Source: Capsulimonas sp.
GTDB taxonomy: Bacteria; Armatimonadota; Armatimonadia; Armatimonadales; Capsulimonadaceae
DNA length: 6,937 nucleotides
Direction of reading: 5' to 3'
Assembly: GCA_025963815.1 (NCBI GenBank)
Contig: JAOQAA010000525.1
Location: forward strand, 1-6,937
Part shown: positions 1 through 5,780 of the stretch, in pieces
Numbering within the stretch: the stretch's first letter is position 1
How the letters are laid out: each line of letters begins with the position of its first letter
Notes under the pieces: generated by a model
Databases searched by the model: none
The model's input: the letters and a program-made list of their open reading frames with translations, nothing else
Told to the model about the DNA's origin: nothing
Translations under genes and position numbers: made by a program

Positions 1-1
1 T

Positions 2-1321
2 CGTGAAGGCAGCATCGATCTAGAAATCCCCGAGCAGTTTCCGTACAAGATTTCGCACGATCGTCTGGTCTTCACGGGCGACGGCGATGTGACTTATGGT
101 ATCGAGAATATGCTGGAGTTCGACACCGAAAAACGCGAAACGGCGTTCGGCGTCTTCGATAATTTTGGCGCAGGTGAATGGCATAAGGCCGAGGAGATTG
201 GCCCGCGCCAGGTACGTCTGCACGCGAAGTTCAGTACGCTCCCCACGCCGGGAAACACAATGGCGATTATGGATGGAAAGCGTCTCTGCCCGGCGATCAC
301 CATCGATCGCAGCCAGCACGTCACGGTTCAGAATGTCTCGCTGTATCACTCAGGCGGCATGGGGGTGATCGCCCAGCATAGCGCGGATCTGAATGTTTCG
401 AACGTGACGGTTACTGCGCGGCCTGAAAGTGGCCGGATGATCTCGCTGACCGCTGACGCCACGCACTTCGTCAACTGCGCTGGCGAGATCACACTGGAGG
501 ACTGCGTTTTTGAAAATCAAATGGACGACGCCACGAACGTCCACGGAATTTACGGCCGCATCAGCGCCGTTCTTTCGCCGACCGAAATTGAGTTCGAGCT
601 CGTCCATCCCCAGCAGCGCGGAATGGATATCTTCGCCGCCGGAGACCCAATCGAATTCGTGCGCCACACGACTTTGGAGACCTATCACGAGAACACAGTC
701 TCTTGCGTGGAGCGTCTCAACAAGCAGTTCACGCGGCTCACGCTCAAATCCCCGCTGCATCCAGACGCCGCCGTGAAGGACGCCGTGGCGAACCTGCGCT
801 GGATCCCAAACTTCACGGCGCGCGGCAACCGTTCACGCGGCAATCGGGCGCGGGGCTTCTTGGTGACCACCGGGGGCAGGGCGCTGATCGAGAATAATTA
901 CTTCCATATTGCGGGGGCGGCGATTTTGATCGAGGGGGACGCCAATTACTGGTTTGAATCCGGCGCCGTGAAAGATGTCACGATCCGAGGCAACTCTTTT
1001 GATCGCTGCAACTATGGAGTCTGGGGGTGTGCGACGATCGAGATCAATGGGGCGATCGAGCCCCAATATCGCGCGGCCTCAATGTATCACCGGAACATTA
1101 GGATCGAGAATAATATTTTCATGGATTTTCATGGGGCGCTGCTGTCCGCCCATTGTGTGGACGGTCTTACCTTCCGCGGCAACACGATGCATCGCTCAAA
1201 TGATTATCCTCGTCGAAATAAAGAGACTCAGCAAATCACTGTCGATTTCTGCCGGAATACGCTCATGGATGATATAGCCAACAACTCGGACTCCTTGGGA
1301 ACTCGGGAGACTGCTGAGTAA
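2..1321 (+). CDS. GH110-like alpha-1,3-galactosidase, 5'-truncated by window edge
   Basis: This is the C-terminal 439 residues of a right-handed parallel beta-helix glycosidase. The frame is open back to base 2, so the true start lies outside the window and the GTG at 89 is internal. The family call rests on a block at 455-550: TADATH, then 23 residues later QMDDATNVHG. From memory, GH110 enzymes use three active-site aspartates with exactly this spacing (321/344/345 in the Pseudoalteromonas enzyme). Here they are encoded at 455-457, 524-526 and 527-529. A later GFLVTTGGRALIENNYF segment and repeated IENN/IRGN turns also fit GH110 beta-helix coils. Family members remove terminal alpha-1,3-linked galactose (blood-group-B-like or algal/plant glycans). 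GH110 proteins are usually about 600 residues, so roughly 150-200 N-terminal residues, including any signal peptide, are missing. Other beta-helix hydrolases are less likely. The stop is TAA at 1319-1321, followed by a hairpin. Confidence 0.82.
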   Translation, partial: REGSIDLEIPEQFPYKISHDRLVFTGDGDVTYGIENMLEFDTEKRETAFGVFDNFGAGEWHKAEEIGPRQVRLHAKFSTLPTPGNTMAIMDGKRLCPAITIDRSQHVTVQNVSLYHSGGMGVIAQHSADLNVSNVTVTARPESGRMISLTADATHFVNCAGEITLEDCVFENQMDDATNVHGIYGRISAVLSPTEIEFELVHPQQRGMDIFAAGDPIEFVRHTTLETYHENTVSCVERLNKQFTRLTLKSPLHPDAAVKDAVANLRWIPNFTARGNRSRGNRARGFLVTTGGRALIENNYFHIAGAAILIEGDANYWFESGAVKDVTIRGNSFDRCNYGVWGCATIEINGAIEPQYRAASMYHRNIRIENNIFMDFHGALLSAHCVDGLTFRGNTMHRSNDYPRRNKETQQITVDFCRNTLMDDIANNSDSLGTRETAE

Positions 1322-1352
1322 ATTACACCAAGCGCATGCGCCATGGTGGACT

Positions 1353-1392
1353 TCGCCTCCAGACAAACAGATTACCGTTTGCCTGGAGGCGA
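1353..1392. terminator. convergent hairpin between GH110 and the secreted-protein gene
   Basis: Arms at 1353-1368 and 1377-1392 pair over 16 bp around an 8-nt loop (1369-1376). One position differs between strands: in a plus-strand transcript it is an A/C mismatch, while in a minus-strand transcript it becomes a G-U wobble, so the stem is unbroken only in the minus-strand RNA. The element lies 9 nt beyond the TAA of the minus-strand gene and 31 nt beyond the TAA of the GH110 gene, as expected for a shared convergent terminator. Neither side has a good T tract (only ATTT on the plus side), so it may act as an mRNA 3'-end stabiliser or a weak terminator. Confidence 0.6.
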
Positions 1393-1401
1393 TTTGGCGT
1401 A

Positions 1402-3375
1402 TTATCTCGCGCCGGAGACGATCCCGCCCGCTCCCGGATTGAGTGAGAGGCTGCTGCGATTGATCACGGTGGCGCCGCTCATCTCCCAGACCTCGACGGG
1501 GCCGCCCGAGGCTTGCTGAAAGACAAGGTCCGGGTTTACCTGTCCGTACAGGCTGGTCACCGCGACCACATGTGAGCCCGCCGGCGCAGCCACGGAAATG
1601 CTGAGGCCGCCGGCATAAGCCAGTCCGTGCATGTACCAGACGACCAGAGTTGGGCCGTTCTGGAATTGGATGTCTGAGGCGCCGTCCCCGTTATAATCTC
1701 CAATCCCTACAACCTTCCATCCCGGAGTTGTCTGGTTCGATATTGGCCCGCCGCCGATATCCTGTGCTCCGTTCATAAACTGGACCGTAATCGCGCTGCT
1801 TGCCTGGTTTTGGAAGGCCAGGTCAGGCTTGCCGTCGCCATTGAAGTCGCCCACTCCAACAACTTTCAATCCGGCTGCGGGAGTTGGGAAGACGGCTGTT
1901 TCGGTGACGACCAGGACGTTCAGATACCACGCCGTCAGCGCGCCCGTCTCCGAGTTCTGAAACAGGAGATCGTTCATGCCGTCGTCGTTGAAATCGGCGA
2001 TGCCCACGACGTTCCAGCCCGCCAGCGGCGTCGTCGAGACCACGCCGACATTGGTGACGGTTGCGCCATTTACGGTCCACAGAGCCACCTGATGCGTGCC
2101 GGCGTTCTGCACGGCGAGAACATTATGTCCGCTCATGCCGCTGCCGCCTTCATAGGCGCCCATCGCCGGCGGGGTCTTTCGCGTCTGCCCGGGAAGATCG
2201 GTCGTGATCCCGGGGACCGGAGTTCCGGCGCCGATGCATGGAGAGGTAAACTTCAGGGTTAAGTTGCCGCTTCCCGGATTGATGAACTGCGGATTGACAT
2301 TGACGTTTCCAGCGCCGGCATGGCCGCCCTGAATGTCAGAATACGTCGCGGCGATCGATCCGAAGATCTCGCCGCCCGGATCGCCGTAAAGGATGCAGTC
2401 CGTCAATACCGACCGGCCGCCGCTGCCGGAATAGGTATAGTTGTAAATTCCGCCAGCGGCGGCGCTCGCCGCGTTGCCCGAGAGTGAGCAGTAAGTGAGT
2501 GTGGAGACGCCGCCGGAGCCGGAGTAGGCGTAGTTGTAGATCCCCGCGCCGTAGACGCCGCTGTTATTCGACAGTGCGCAGTTCTTAAAGGCGGCCAGCC
2601 CGCCGCTGCCGGAATAAGTGTAATTGTAGACGCCGCCGCCGTTGTTGCCCGCGATATTGCGCGACAGCGTGCAGTTGGTGAGCGAGGTCCGCGCGCCTGT
2701 GCCGGAGTAGGTGTTATTGTAAATACCGCCCCCGTTGATGGTGGCGCTATTTCCCGACACGATGCACTCTGTGAGCGCCGCGTTGCCGCCGGAGCCTGCA
2801 TAGGTGTAGCTGTAGACGCCAGCGCCGTTGTAAGCGCTGTTTTTAGAGAGAGTGCAATTCCGGAGCGTCGCTGTCCCGTAATTCAAAATTGCGCCGCCGT
2901 TGCCGCTGGCGATATTGTTCGCCAGTGTGGAGTTGAGCAGAATCAGGCTGCCGGACTCGACCAGGATACCGGCGCCGCCCGTGCCGCCCGAGTCCATTCC
3001 ATGCTGGATCGTGAGGCCCGAGATCGTCACCGTCGAGCTGGCGGAGTTGATATGAAACGGCCGATACGTCCCATTACCGTCCACCGCGATCAGCGATGCG
3101 CCCGGTCCCTGAATGGTTGTCCCTACCGTGATTACGGGAAGCGCCTGAAGTGTGGGACTGAGAATGATCTTGCCCGCGAGGCCCTTCTGGAAGGTGATCG
3201 TGCTGCCGGCGCTGGCGTTTGCGGCGGTGATGCCGGCCCGCAGCTGGCCCGCGCCGCCGTTGTCCGCGAGACTGGTGACGTTATAGGTGAGGGCGCGCGA
3301 AGGACTCGCGGCAAAAAGTGCGCTGGCGACTGTGAGAAGCAGCGTTGAGATACCGGCTTGGCGTGAATGTTGCAT
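1402..3375 (-). CDS. secreted beta-helix / choice-of-anchor Q / FG-GAP repeat protein
   Basis: This is a 657-residue exported protein of unknown function. The ATG at 3375 is chosen over an in-frame ATG at 3414 because GGAGGAG sits 5-7 nt upstream and the product then begins with a textbook signal peptide (MQHSRQAG, hydrophobic ISTLLLTVASALFAA, likely cut after PSRA near residue 28). Residues about 29-125 resemble the N-terminal cap of beta-helix proteins (NVTSLADNGGAGQLRAGITAAN, ITFQKGL, TIQGPG). Residues about 130-345 are helix coils of the GGGIYN...LTNCTLSGN type. Residues about 378-409 (SPCIGAGTPVPG to MGAYEGG) match the choice-of-anchor Q segment. Four FG-GAP/VCBS-like blades follow at about 456-650. 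Three carry calcium-type loops (DFNDDGMND 461-469, DFNGDGKPD 510-518, DYNGDGASD 560-568), each followed by an LAFQN...VWYMNG-like strand; the fourth loop (SLYGQVNPD) is degenerate. No transmembrane or LPXTG-like C-terminus is visible. A surface, matrix-adhesion or glycan-binding role is inference. Confidence 0.85.
   Translation of the reverse strand: MQHSRQAGISTLLLTVASALFAASPSRALTYNVTSLADNGGAGQLRAGITAANASAGSTITFQKGLAGKIILSPTLQALPVITVGTTIQGPGASLIAVDGNGTYRPFHINSASSTVTISGLTIQHGMDSGGTGGAGILVESGSLILLNSTLANNIASGNGGAILNYGTATLRNCTLSKNSAYNGAGVYSYTYAGSGGNAALTECIVSGNSATINGGGIYNNTYSGTGARTSLTNCTLSRNIAGNNGGGVYNYTYSGSGGLAAFKNCALSNNSGVYGAGIYNYAYSGSGGVSTLTYCSLSGNAASAAAGGIYNYTYSGSGGRSVLTDCILYGDPGGEIFGSIAATYSDIQGGHAGAGNVNVNPQFINPGSGNLTLKFTSPCIGAGTPVPGITTDLPGQTRKTPPAMGAYEGGSGMSGHNVLAVQNAGTHQVALWTVNGATVTNVGVVSTTPLAGWNVVGIADFNDDGMNDLLFQNSETGALTAWYLNVLVVTETAVFPTPAAGLKVVGVGDFNGDGKPDLAFQNQASSAITVQFMNGAQDIGGGPISNQTTPGWKVVGIGDYNGDGASDIQFQNGPTLVVWYMHGLAYAGGLSISVAAPAGSHVVAVTSLYGQVNPDLVFQQASGGPVEVWEMSGATVINRSSLSLNPGAGGIVSGAR
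2416..2814 (-). repeat. five-copy about 93-bp coding repeat (YNYTYSGSGG coils)
   Basis: Within the secreted-protein gene the core YxYxYSGSGG recurs five times, at 2785-2814, 2692-2721, 2599-2628, 2509-2538 and 2416-2445. The period is 93, 93, 90 and 93 bp, or 30-31 residues. The copies read YSYTYAGSGG, YNNTYSGTGA, YNYTYSGSGG, YNYAYSGSGG and YNYTYSGSGG. Each is followed by a strand of the LTNCTLSGN type with one cysteine. Nucleotide identity between cores is high but not perfect, which fits internal duplication with later divergence. Each unit is one or two coils of the predicted beta-helix. The repeat could expand or contract by recombination. Confidence 0.85.
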
Positions 3376-3380
3376 TTGAT

Positions 3381-3389
3381 CTCCTCCTC
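3381..3389 (-). promoter_or_regulatory. Shine-Dalgarno site setting the start of the secreted-protein gene
   Basis: On the minus strand GAGGAGGAG lies 5 nt before the ATG at 3375. It decides the start in favour of the shorter reading, because the in-frame ATG at 3414 would lie upstream of this site and would spoil the signal peptide. The stretch 3380-3394 is also an inverted repeat (TCTCC, 5-nt loop, GGAGA), so part of the site could be folded into a small hairpin. Confidence 0.8.
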
Positions 3390-3503
3390 GGAGAGCAAAC
3401 CGATAACATCGCAAATCGGAATAGTGGTCCGATGGTGCGACTTCGGGTAATGAGAGAGAAGTGAGTAAGAAGTAACAGAGAGAATGAGGCGTGCGGACGC
3501 TCT

Positions 3504-3518
3504 GTCAGCGTGGCTGAC
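3504..3518. repeat. short inverted repeat GTCAGC-GTG-GCTGAC
   Basis: This is a perfect 6-bp inverted repeat with a 3-nt spacer, about 130 bp upstream of the secreted-protein start codon. It could be a small hairpin in the leader RNA or an operator half-site pair. Nothing in the sequence decides between the two, and a repeat this short can occur by chance. Confidence 0.4.
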
Positions 3519-3696
3519 CTTATCTCTTGCCGGCGTGTTCTTCGAAAATCGTTGAAAGTGGTGAGGGCGTGAGCGTTGAGCGTCCGGGATTTTATGGTCC
3601 GCGCTGAACGGTGGCTAGTGGGCCGATGACTTCAAGTGGTTCAACAGGCGGCTTGATCGCAATGCCACATGTTCCTTCCATCCACTCGCATGTCTA

Positions 3697-3724
3697 TTTA
3701 TACCAACAAACAGCAAAGTGTTAA
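3697..3724 (-). promoter_or_regulatory. sigma-70-type promoter for the secreted-protein gene
   Basis: Reading the minus strand, TTAACA (3724-3719, 5/6 match to TTGACA) is followed after 16 bp by TATAAA (3702-3697, 5/6 match to TATAAT). A TG dinucleotide one base before it makes an extended -10 (TGGTATAAA). It begins 11 bp beyond the stop codon of the AraC gene and points at the secreted-protein gene. Transcription would start near 3690 and give a leader of about 315 nt. No promoter of similar quality was found nearer to the start codon. Confidence 0.6.
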
Positions 3725-3734
3725 TCTGCGAGAT

Positions 3735-4616
3735 TTAGGAGCGCGATCCGCGCCGGTACGCCGCCGGCGGCGTACCGATTTCTCGGGTGAAGACGCGCGA
3801 GAAATAGAAGCGGTCGCTGAATCCAGACTCTTCCGCGATTTTGTCGATGGTGTCTTCGGTGAAGAGAAGACGCTGAGCAGCGTGGGCGACTCGCCGCTTG
3901 AGCAAGTACTGGAAGGGCGGCGCGCCGACCGCCTCGCGAAACCGCCGGATGAAGTAATTTTCGCTCATACTGCAAGCCGACGCCAGATCGCCGATTGTCA
4001 TCGGCTGCCCCATGCGCTCGTGGATATATTGCAGGGCGGGAAGCACCGGCGCCAGCGCCGCGACCCGTCCACGGCAGCGCTCCACCATTTCCGGCGACAT
4101 TGCGTTGAAGTAGTGACCGAACGCCGCGTAAACCAATCCCTTCAGCAGGCACTGAACCCCAAAATCCATCCATCCCGACTTTTCGACAAGCAGGCCAAGC
4201 TCAAATGTCGCCTCACTGAGATAAGACGTGTGCGGGATCGAGACGGGCTCCTGAAACAGCTCGTGGAAAATGATCGGCGGAAAGCCGCGCAGATCGAAAT
4301 GGATAAAGAACTGGCGAAGCGACTCATCGTTGTCGCTGGAGAGAGGGATGGCGGATGGGATCAGATATACTTCCCGCGCCTTCAATGGAATTTGCCGCCC
4401 GCCTGATTGGAGCCATCCGCCGGAAACGTCGTTTTGGTACAGACGCCAGTGGTCGTTGGCGAGCTGAGGGTGACGCCACCAGCCAGGGAGAAGATGATCG
4501 CGCTGAGCGCAAAGCAGAACGATCTCCAAATTATCCGGCGACAGCGCATACGGCTGCGGTTCCAGGGACGATTGTTCGGAGGCAGCATCGCGCTCTTTTG
4601 ATTTTGCGGATTTCAT
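3735..4616 (-). CDS. AraC-family transcriptional regulator
   Basis: The protein has 293 residues, the usual AraC-family length. Residues about 30-130 form the N-terminal sensing region, cupin-like in pattern (GWWRHP, REVYLIPSAIPLSS, RQFFIHFDL), which normally binds a sugar or other small effector. Residues about 195-290 are the DNA-binding domain with two helix-turn-helices: MTIGDLASACSMSENYFIRRFREAVG (206-231), then TIDKIAEESGFSDRFYFSRVFTREIG (256-281), ending in the family signature GTPPAAYRR (281-289). The gene is divergent from the aldo/keto reductase operon with 144 bp between start codons, so it most likely regulates that operon and perhaps itself. The ATG at 4616 is the only reasonable start because no other Met codon lies in the N-terminal third, but it has no recognisable Shine-Dalgarno site. 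The effector is unknown, and a sugar or polyol is an inference from the neighbours. Confidence 0.93.
   Translation of the reverse strand: MKSAKSKERDAASEQSSLEPQPYALSPDNLEIVLLCAQRDHLLPGWWRHPQLANDHWRLYQNDVSGGWLQSGGRQIPLKAREVYLIPSAIPLSSDNDESLRQFFIHFDLRGFPPIIFHELFQEPVSIPHTSYLSEATFELGLLVEKSGWMDFGVQCLLKGLVYAAFGHYFNAMSPEMVERCRGRVAALAPVLPALQYIHERMGQPMTIGDLASACSMSENYFIRRFREAVGAPPFQYLLKRRVAHAAQRLLFTEDTIDKIAEESGFSDRFYFSRVFTREIGTPPAAYRRGSRS
3754..3777. repeat. 24-bp perfect palindrome in the 3' end of the AraC gene
   Basis: The half-site CGGTACGCCGCC is followed directly by its exact reverse complement, with no spacer. It overlaps the codons for GTPPAAYR, the conserved AraC-family tail, and ends 17 nt before the stop codon. 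In RNA it would make a very stable GC-rich hairpin. A smaller GC stem (GCGCG-ATC-CGCGC, 3741-3753) lies right next to it. There is no T tract, so it is not a typical intrinsic terminator. Confidence 0.75.
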
Positions 4617-4658
4617 GGGAAAGTGTGGAATCGTCCATAACGCGGACTGATTTTTCTA

Positions 4659-4687
4659 TAGACAGCTGGGTCTGGCTGATTTAAAAT
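4659..4687 (+). promoter_or_regulatory. sigma-70-type promoter of the oxidoreductase operon
   Basis: TAGACA (4659-4664, 5/6 match to TTGACA) and TAAAAT (4682-4687, 5/6 match to TATAAT) are separated by the ideal 17 bp. Transcription would start near 4694, leaving a 5' leader of about 67 nt before the aldo/keto reductase. Such a strong core promoter next to an AraC gene suggests that control may include repression or looping rather than activation alone. Confidence 0.65.
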
Positions 4688-4712
4688 ATTATCGTTCTGT
4701 TGGGTGTTTTCC

Positions 4713-4739
4713 TTTGCGGGATCCAGAAGACGCCGCAAA
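4713..4739. promoter_or_regulatory. inverted repeat TTTGCGG-n13-CCGCAAA, candidate operator
   Basis: The arms at 4713-4719 and 4733-4739 are perfect 7-bp complements whose centres are 20 bp apart, about two helical turns. The repeat lies at roughly +20 to +46 from the predicted operon start site, so a bound protein would block transcription; alternatively the RNA could form a hairpin just before the ribosome-binding site. A further TTTGCGG copy lies at 4603-4609, inside the first codons of the AraC gene. Confidence 0.5.
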
Positions 4740-4760
4740 TACTCAGGGTGAGAATGGACG

Positions 4761-5780
4761 ATGATGAACAGCATTGACAATATCGGAGTCGATCCGGATT
4801 CCGTTCCCGCGAAGACGCTCTCCACGGGAGCGCGAATCCCAGCCATCGGTCTGGGAACATTTGGGTCGGATAACTACAGCGGCGATGAGATCGCCCGCGC
4901 CGTGATCGACGCCGCTTCCGTGGGATACCGGCATTTCGACTGCGCCGCCGTGTACGGGAACGAGCATCTGATCGGGCCCGCTCTGCGTCAGGTCATGCAC
5001 AGCGGCGTTCGCCGCGAGGATCTCTGGGTGACGTCGAAGGTCTGGAACGACCGCCACGATGATGTCGTCGCCTCCTGCGAACAGTCGCTGCGCGATTTAA
5101 AGCTCGATTTTCTGGACCTTTATCTCGTCCACTGGCCGTTTCCCAATACGCACGCCGCTGGCGTCGATGTCGCATCCCGCGACGCCCACGCCCGTCCCTA
5201 CATCCACGACGATTATAGGAAGACCTGGGCTCAGATGGAAACGCTGGTCGCGCGCGGCCTCGTGCGCCATATCGGCACATCCAACATGACGATCCCCAAG
5301 CTTGATCTGCTCCTTCGGGACGCGTCAATCAAGCCGGCCGCCAATGAGATGGAGCTGCATCCCCATTTTCAGCAGCCTGCGCTATTTCAGTATCTTCTGG
5401 ATCATGAGATCGTTCCGATCGGCTACTCGCCGATCGGTTCGCCCAGCCGGCCCGCGCGGGACCGCACGCCAGAGGACACCGTGGATGTGGATGACCCGAT
5501 CATTGTCAAAATCGCCCGGCGCCTGGGCGTTCATCCGGCGGTTGTCTGCGTGAAATGGGCGGCGCAGCGCGGCCAAATCCCGATCCCATTCTCCGTGAAG
5601 CGCCCACAGTATCTCGCGACGCTCCAGGCGATCGTCGGCGAGCCGCTGACCGAGGAAGAGATGTGCGAGATCGCTGGGACCGATAAGAACAATCTGCTGA
5701 TCAAAGGGCAGGTGTTTTTGTGGAAAGAGAATCAGCCGTGGGAAGACCTCTGGGATATGGACGGGGAGATCAAACAATGA
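4761..5780 (+). CDS. aldo/keto reductase (aldose-reductase-like)
   Basis: This 339-residue NAD(P)H-dependent reductase has a TIM-barrel fold and should be cytoplasmic. The AKR catalytic tetrad is complete: D60 and Y65 in [16 protein letters not shown]93 in WVTSKVW and H124 in YLVHWPF. The family landmarks [11 protein letters not shown] (25-35), [10 protein letters not shown] (166-175), [12 protein letters not shown] (195-206) and GYSPIGSP (221-228) are present. The usual IPKSxxxxR cofactor motif is altered to IPFSVKRPQ (275-283): the Lys and Arg that often grip the NADP 2'-phosphate are Phe and Gln, although K280 and R281 are close by. Members reduce aldoses or other aldehydes to alcohols. 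The start is ATG at 4761 with AGGGTGAG 8 nt upstream; a second ATG follows at 4764. The stop overlaps the next gene. The product is slightly longer than typical (310-330) because of a loop at about 128-150 and a C-terminal tail ending [13 protein letters not shown]. The exact substrate is unknown. Confidence 0.92.
   Translation: MMNSIDNIGVDPDSVPAKTLSTGARIPAIGLGTFGSDNYSGDEIARAVIDAASVGYRHFDCAAVYGNEHLIGPALRQVMHSGVRREDLWVTSKVWNDRHDDVVASCEQSLRDLKLDFLDLYLVHWPFPNTHAAGVDVASRDAHARPYIHDDYRKTWAQMETLVARGLVRHIGTSNMTIPKLDLLLRDASIKPAANEMELHPHFQQPALFQYLLDHEIVPIGYSPIGSPSRPARDRTPEDTVDVDDPIIVKIARRLGVHPAVVCVKWAAQRGQIPIPFSVKRPQYLATLQAIVGEPLTEEEMCEIAGTDKNNLLIKGQVFLWKENQPWEDLWDMDGEIKQ
5763..5768 (+). promoter_or_regulatory. 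Shine-Dalgarno site of the zinc dehydrogenase
   Basis: GGGGAG lies 8 nt before the ATG at 5777, inside the last codons of the aldo/keto reductase. It supports the 5777 start over an in-frame ATG at 5720. Together with the ATGA overlap (5777-5780) it points to translational coupling. Confidence 0.75.

Larger units (their letters stand above)
3376..3696. other. 321-bp non-coding leader/spacer upstream of the secreted-protein gene
   Basis: No convincing open reading frame is seen on either strand. If the minus-strand promoter at 3697-3724 is used, nearly all of this stretch is the 5' leader of the secreted-protein mRNA. In that RNA there is a pyrimidine-rich run (complement of 3450-3487), a perfect 6-bp hairpin (3504-3518), and the small hairpin over the ribosome-binding site. 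No known riboswitch class was recognised. Confidence 0.5.
4617..4760. promoter_or_regulatory. divergent control region, AraC regulator / oxidoreductase operon
   Basis: These 144 bp separate the two start codons. The AT-richer left half holds the near-consensus promoter for the operon (4659-4687). The right half holds the inverted TTTGCGG pair (4713-4739) and the ribosome-binding site. No clear promoter could be assigned to the AraC gene: the best minus-strand -10 guess (TATAGA, overlapping the operon's -35) has a poor -35. Confidence 0.7.

Noticed and set aside
89..1321. GTG at 89 as the start of the GH110 gene
   Set aside because: The frame is open upstream to base 2 and the upstream residues read as normal protein. 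There is no Shine-Dalgarno site before the GTG, and the protein would lack the usual N-terminal part of the family.
1332..1341. GCGCATGCGC 10-bp palindrome after the GH110 stop
   Set aside because: A palindrome of this length is common in GC-rich DNA, and it lies close to a far stronger hairpin that explains the region.
1810..2262. Plus-strand open frame of 150 codons opposite the secreted-protein gene
   Set aside because: It is the antisense of the FG-GAP region, has no ribosome-binding site or known motif, and is of composition typical of shadow frames.
2416..2814. CRISPR-like array
   Set aside because: The 93-bp units are in frame, encode beta-helix coils and diverge by codon-level changes. 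There are no short identical repeats with unrelated spacers.
3376..3414. Upstream ATG at 3414 for the secreted protein
   Set aside because: It would put the strong GGAGGAG site inside the coding region and add 13 residues before a well-formed signal peptide.
3631..3644. TTCAA direct repeats with 9-bp period as an operator
   Set aside because: Only five bases are repeated, in two copies. This is too little to separate from chance.
3669..4406. Long plus-strand open frame of 245 codons
   Set aside because: It lies fully opposite the AraC gene, whose family motifs are clear. The translation is Arg-rich with no recognisable domain, as expected for an antisense shadow in GC-rich DNA.
4617..4680. 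Minus-strand promoter for the AraC gene (TATAGA as -10)
   Set aside because: The -10 match is only 4/6 and no -35 at 16-18 bp is convincing, so no promoter feature was entered for the AraC gene.
5720..5776. ATG at 5720 as the start of the zinc dehydrogenase
   Set aside because: It would overlap the aldo/keto reductase by about 60 bp. The ATG at 5777 has a good GGGGAG site and forms the ATGA coupling overlap.
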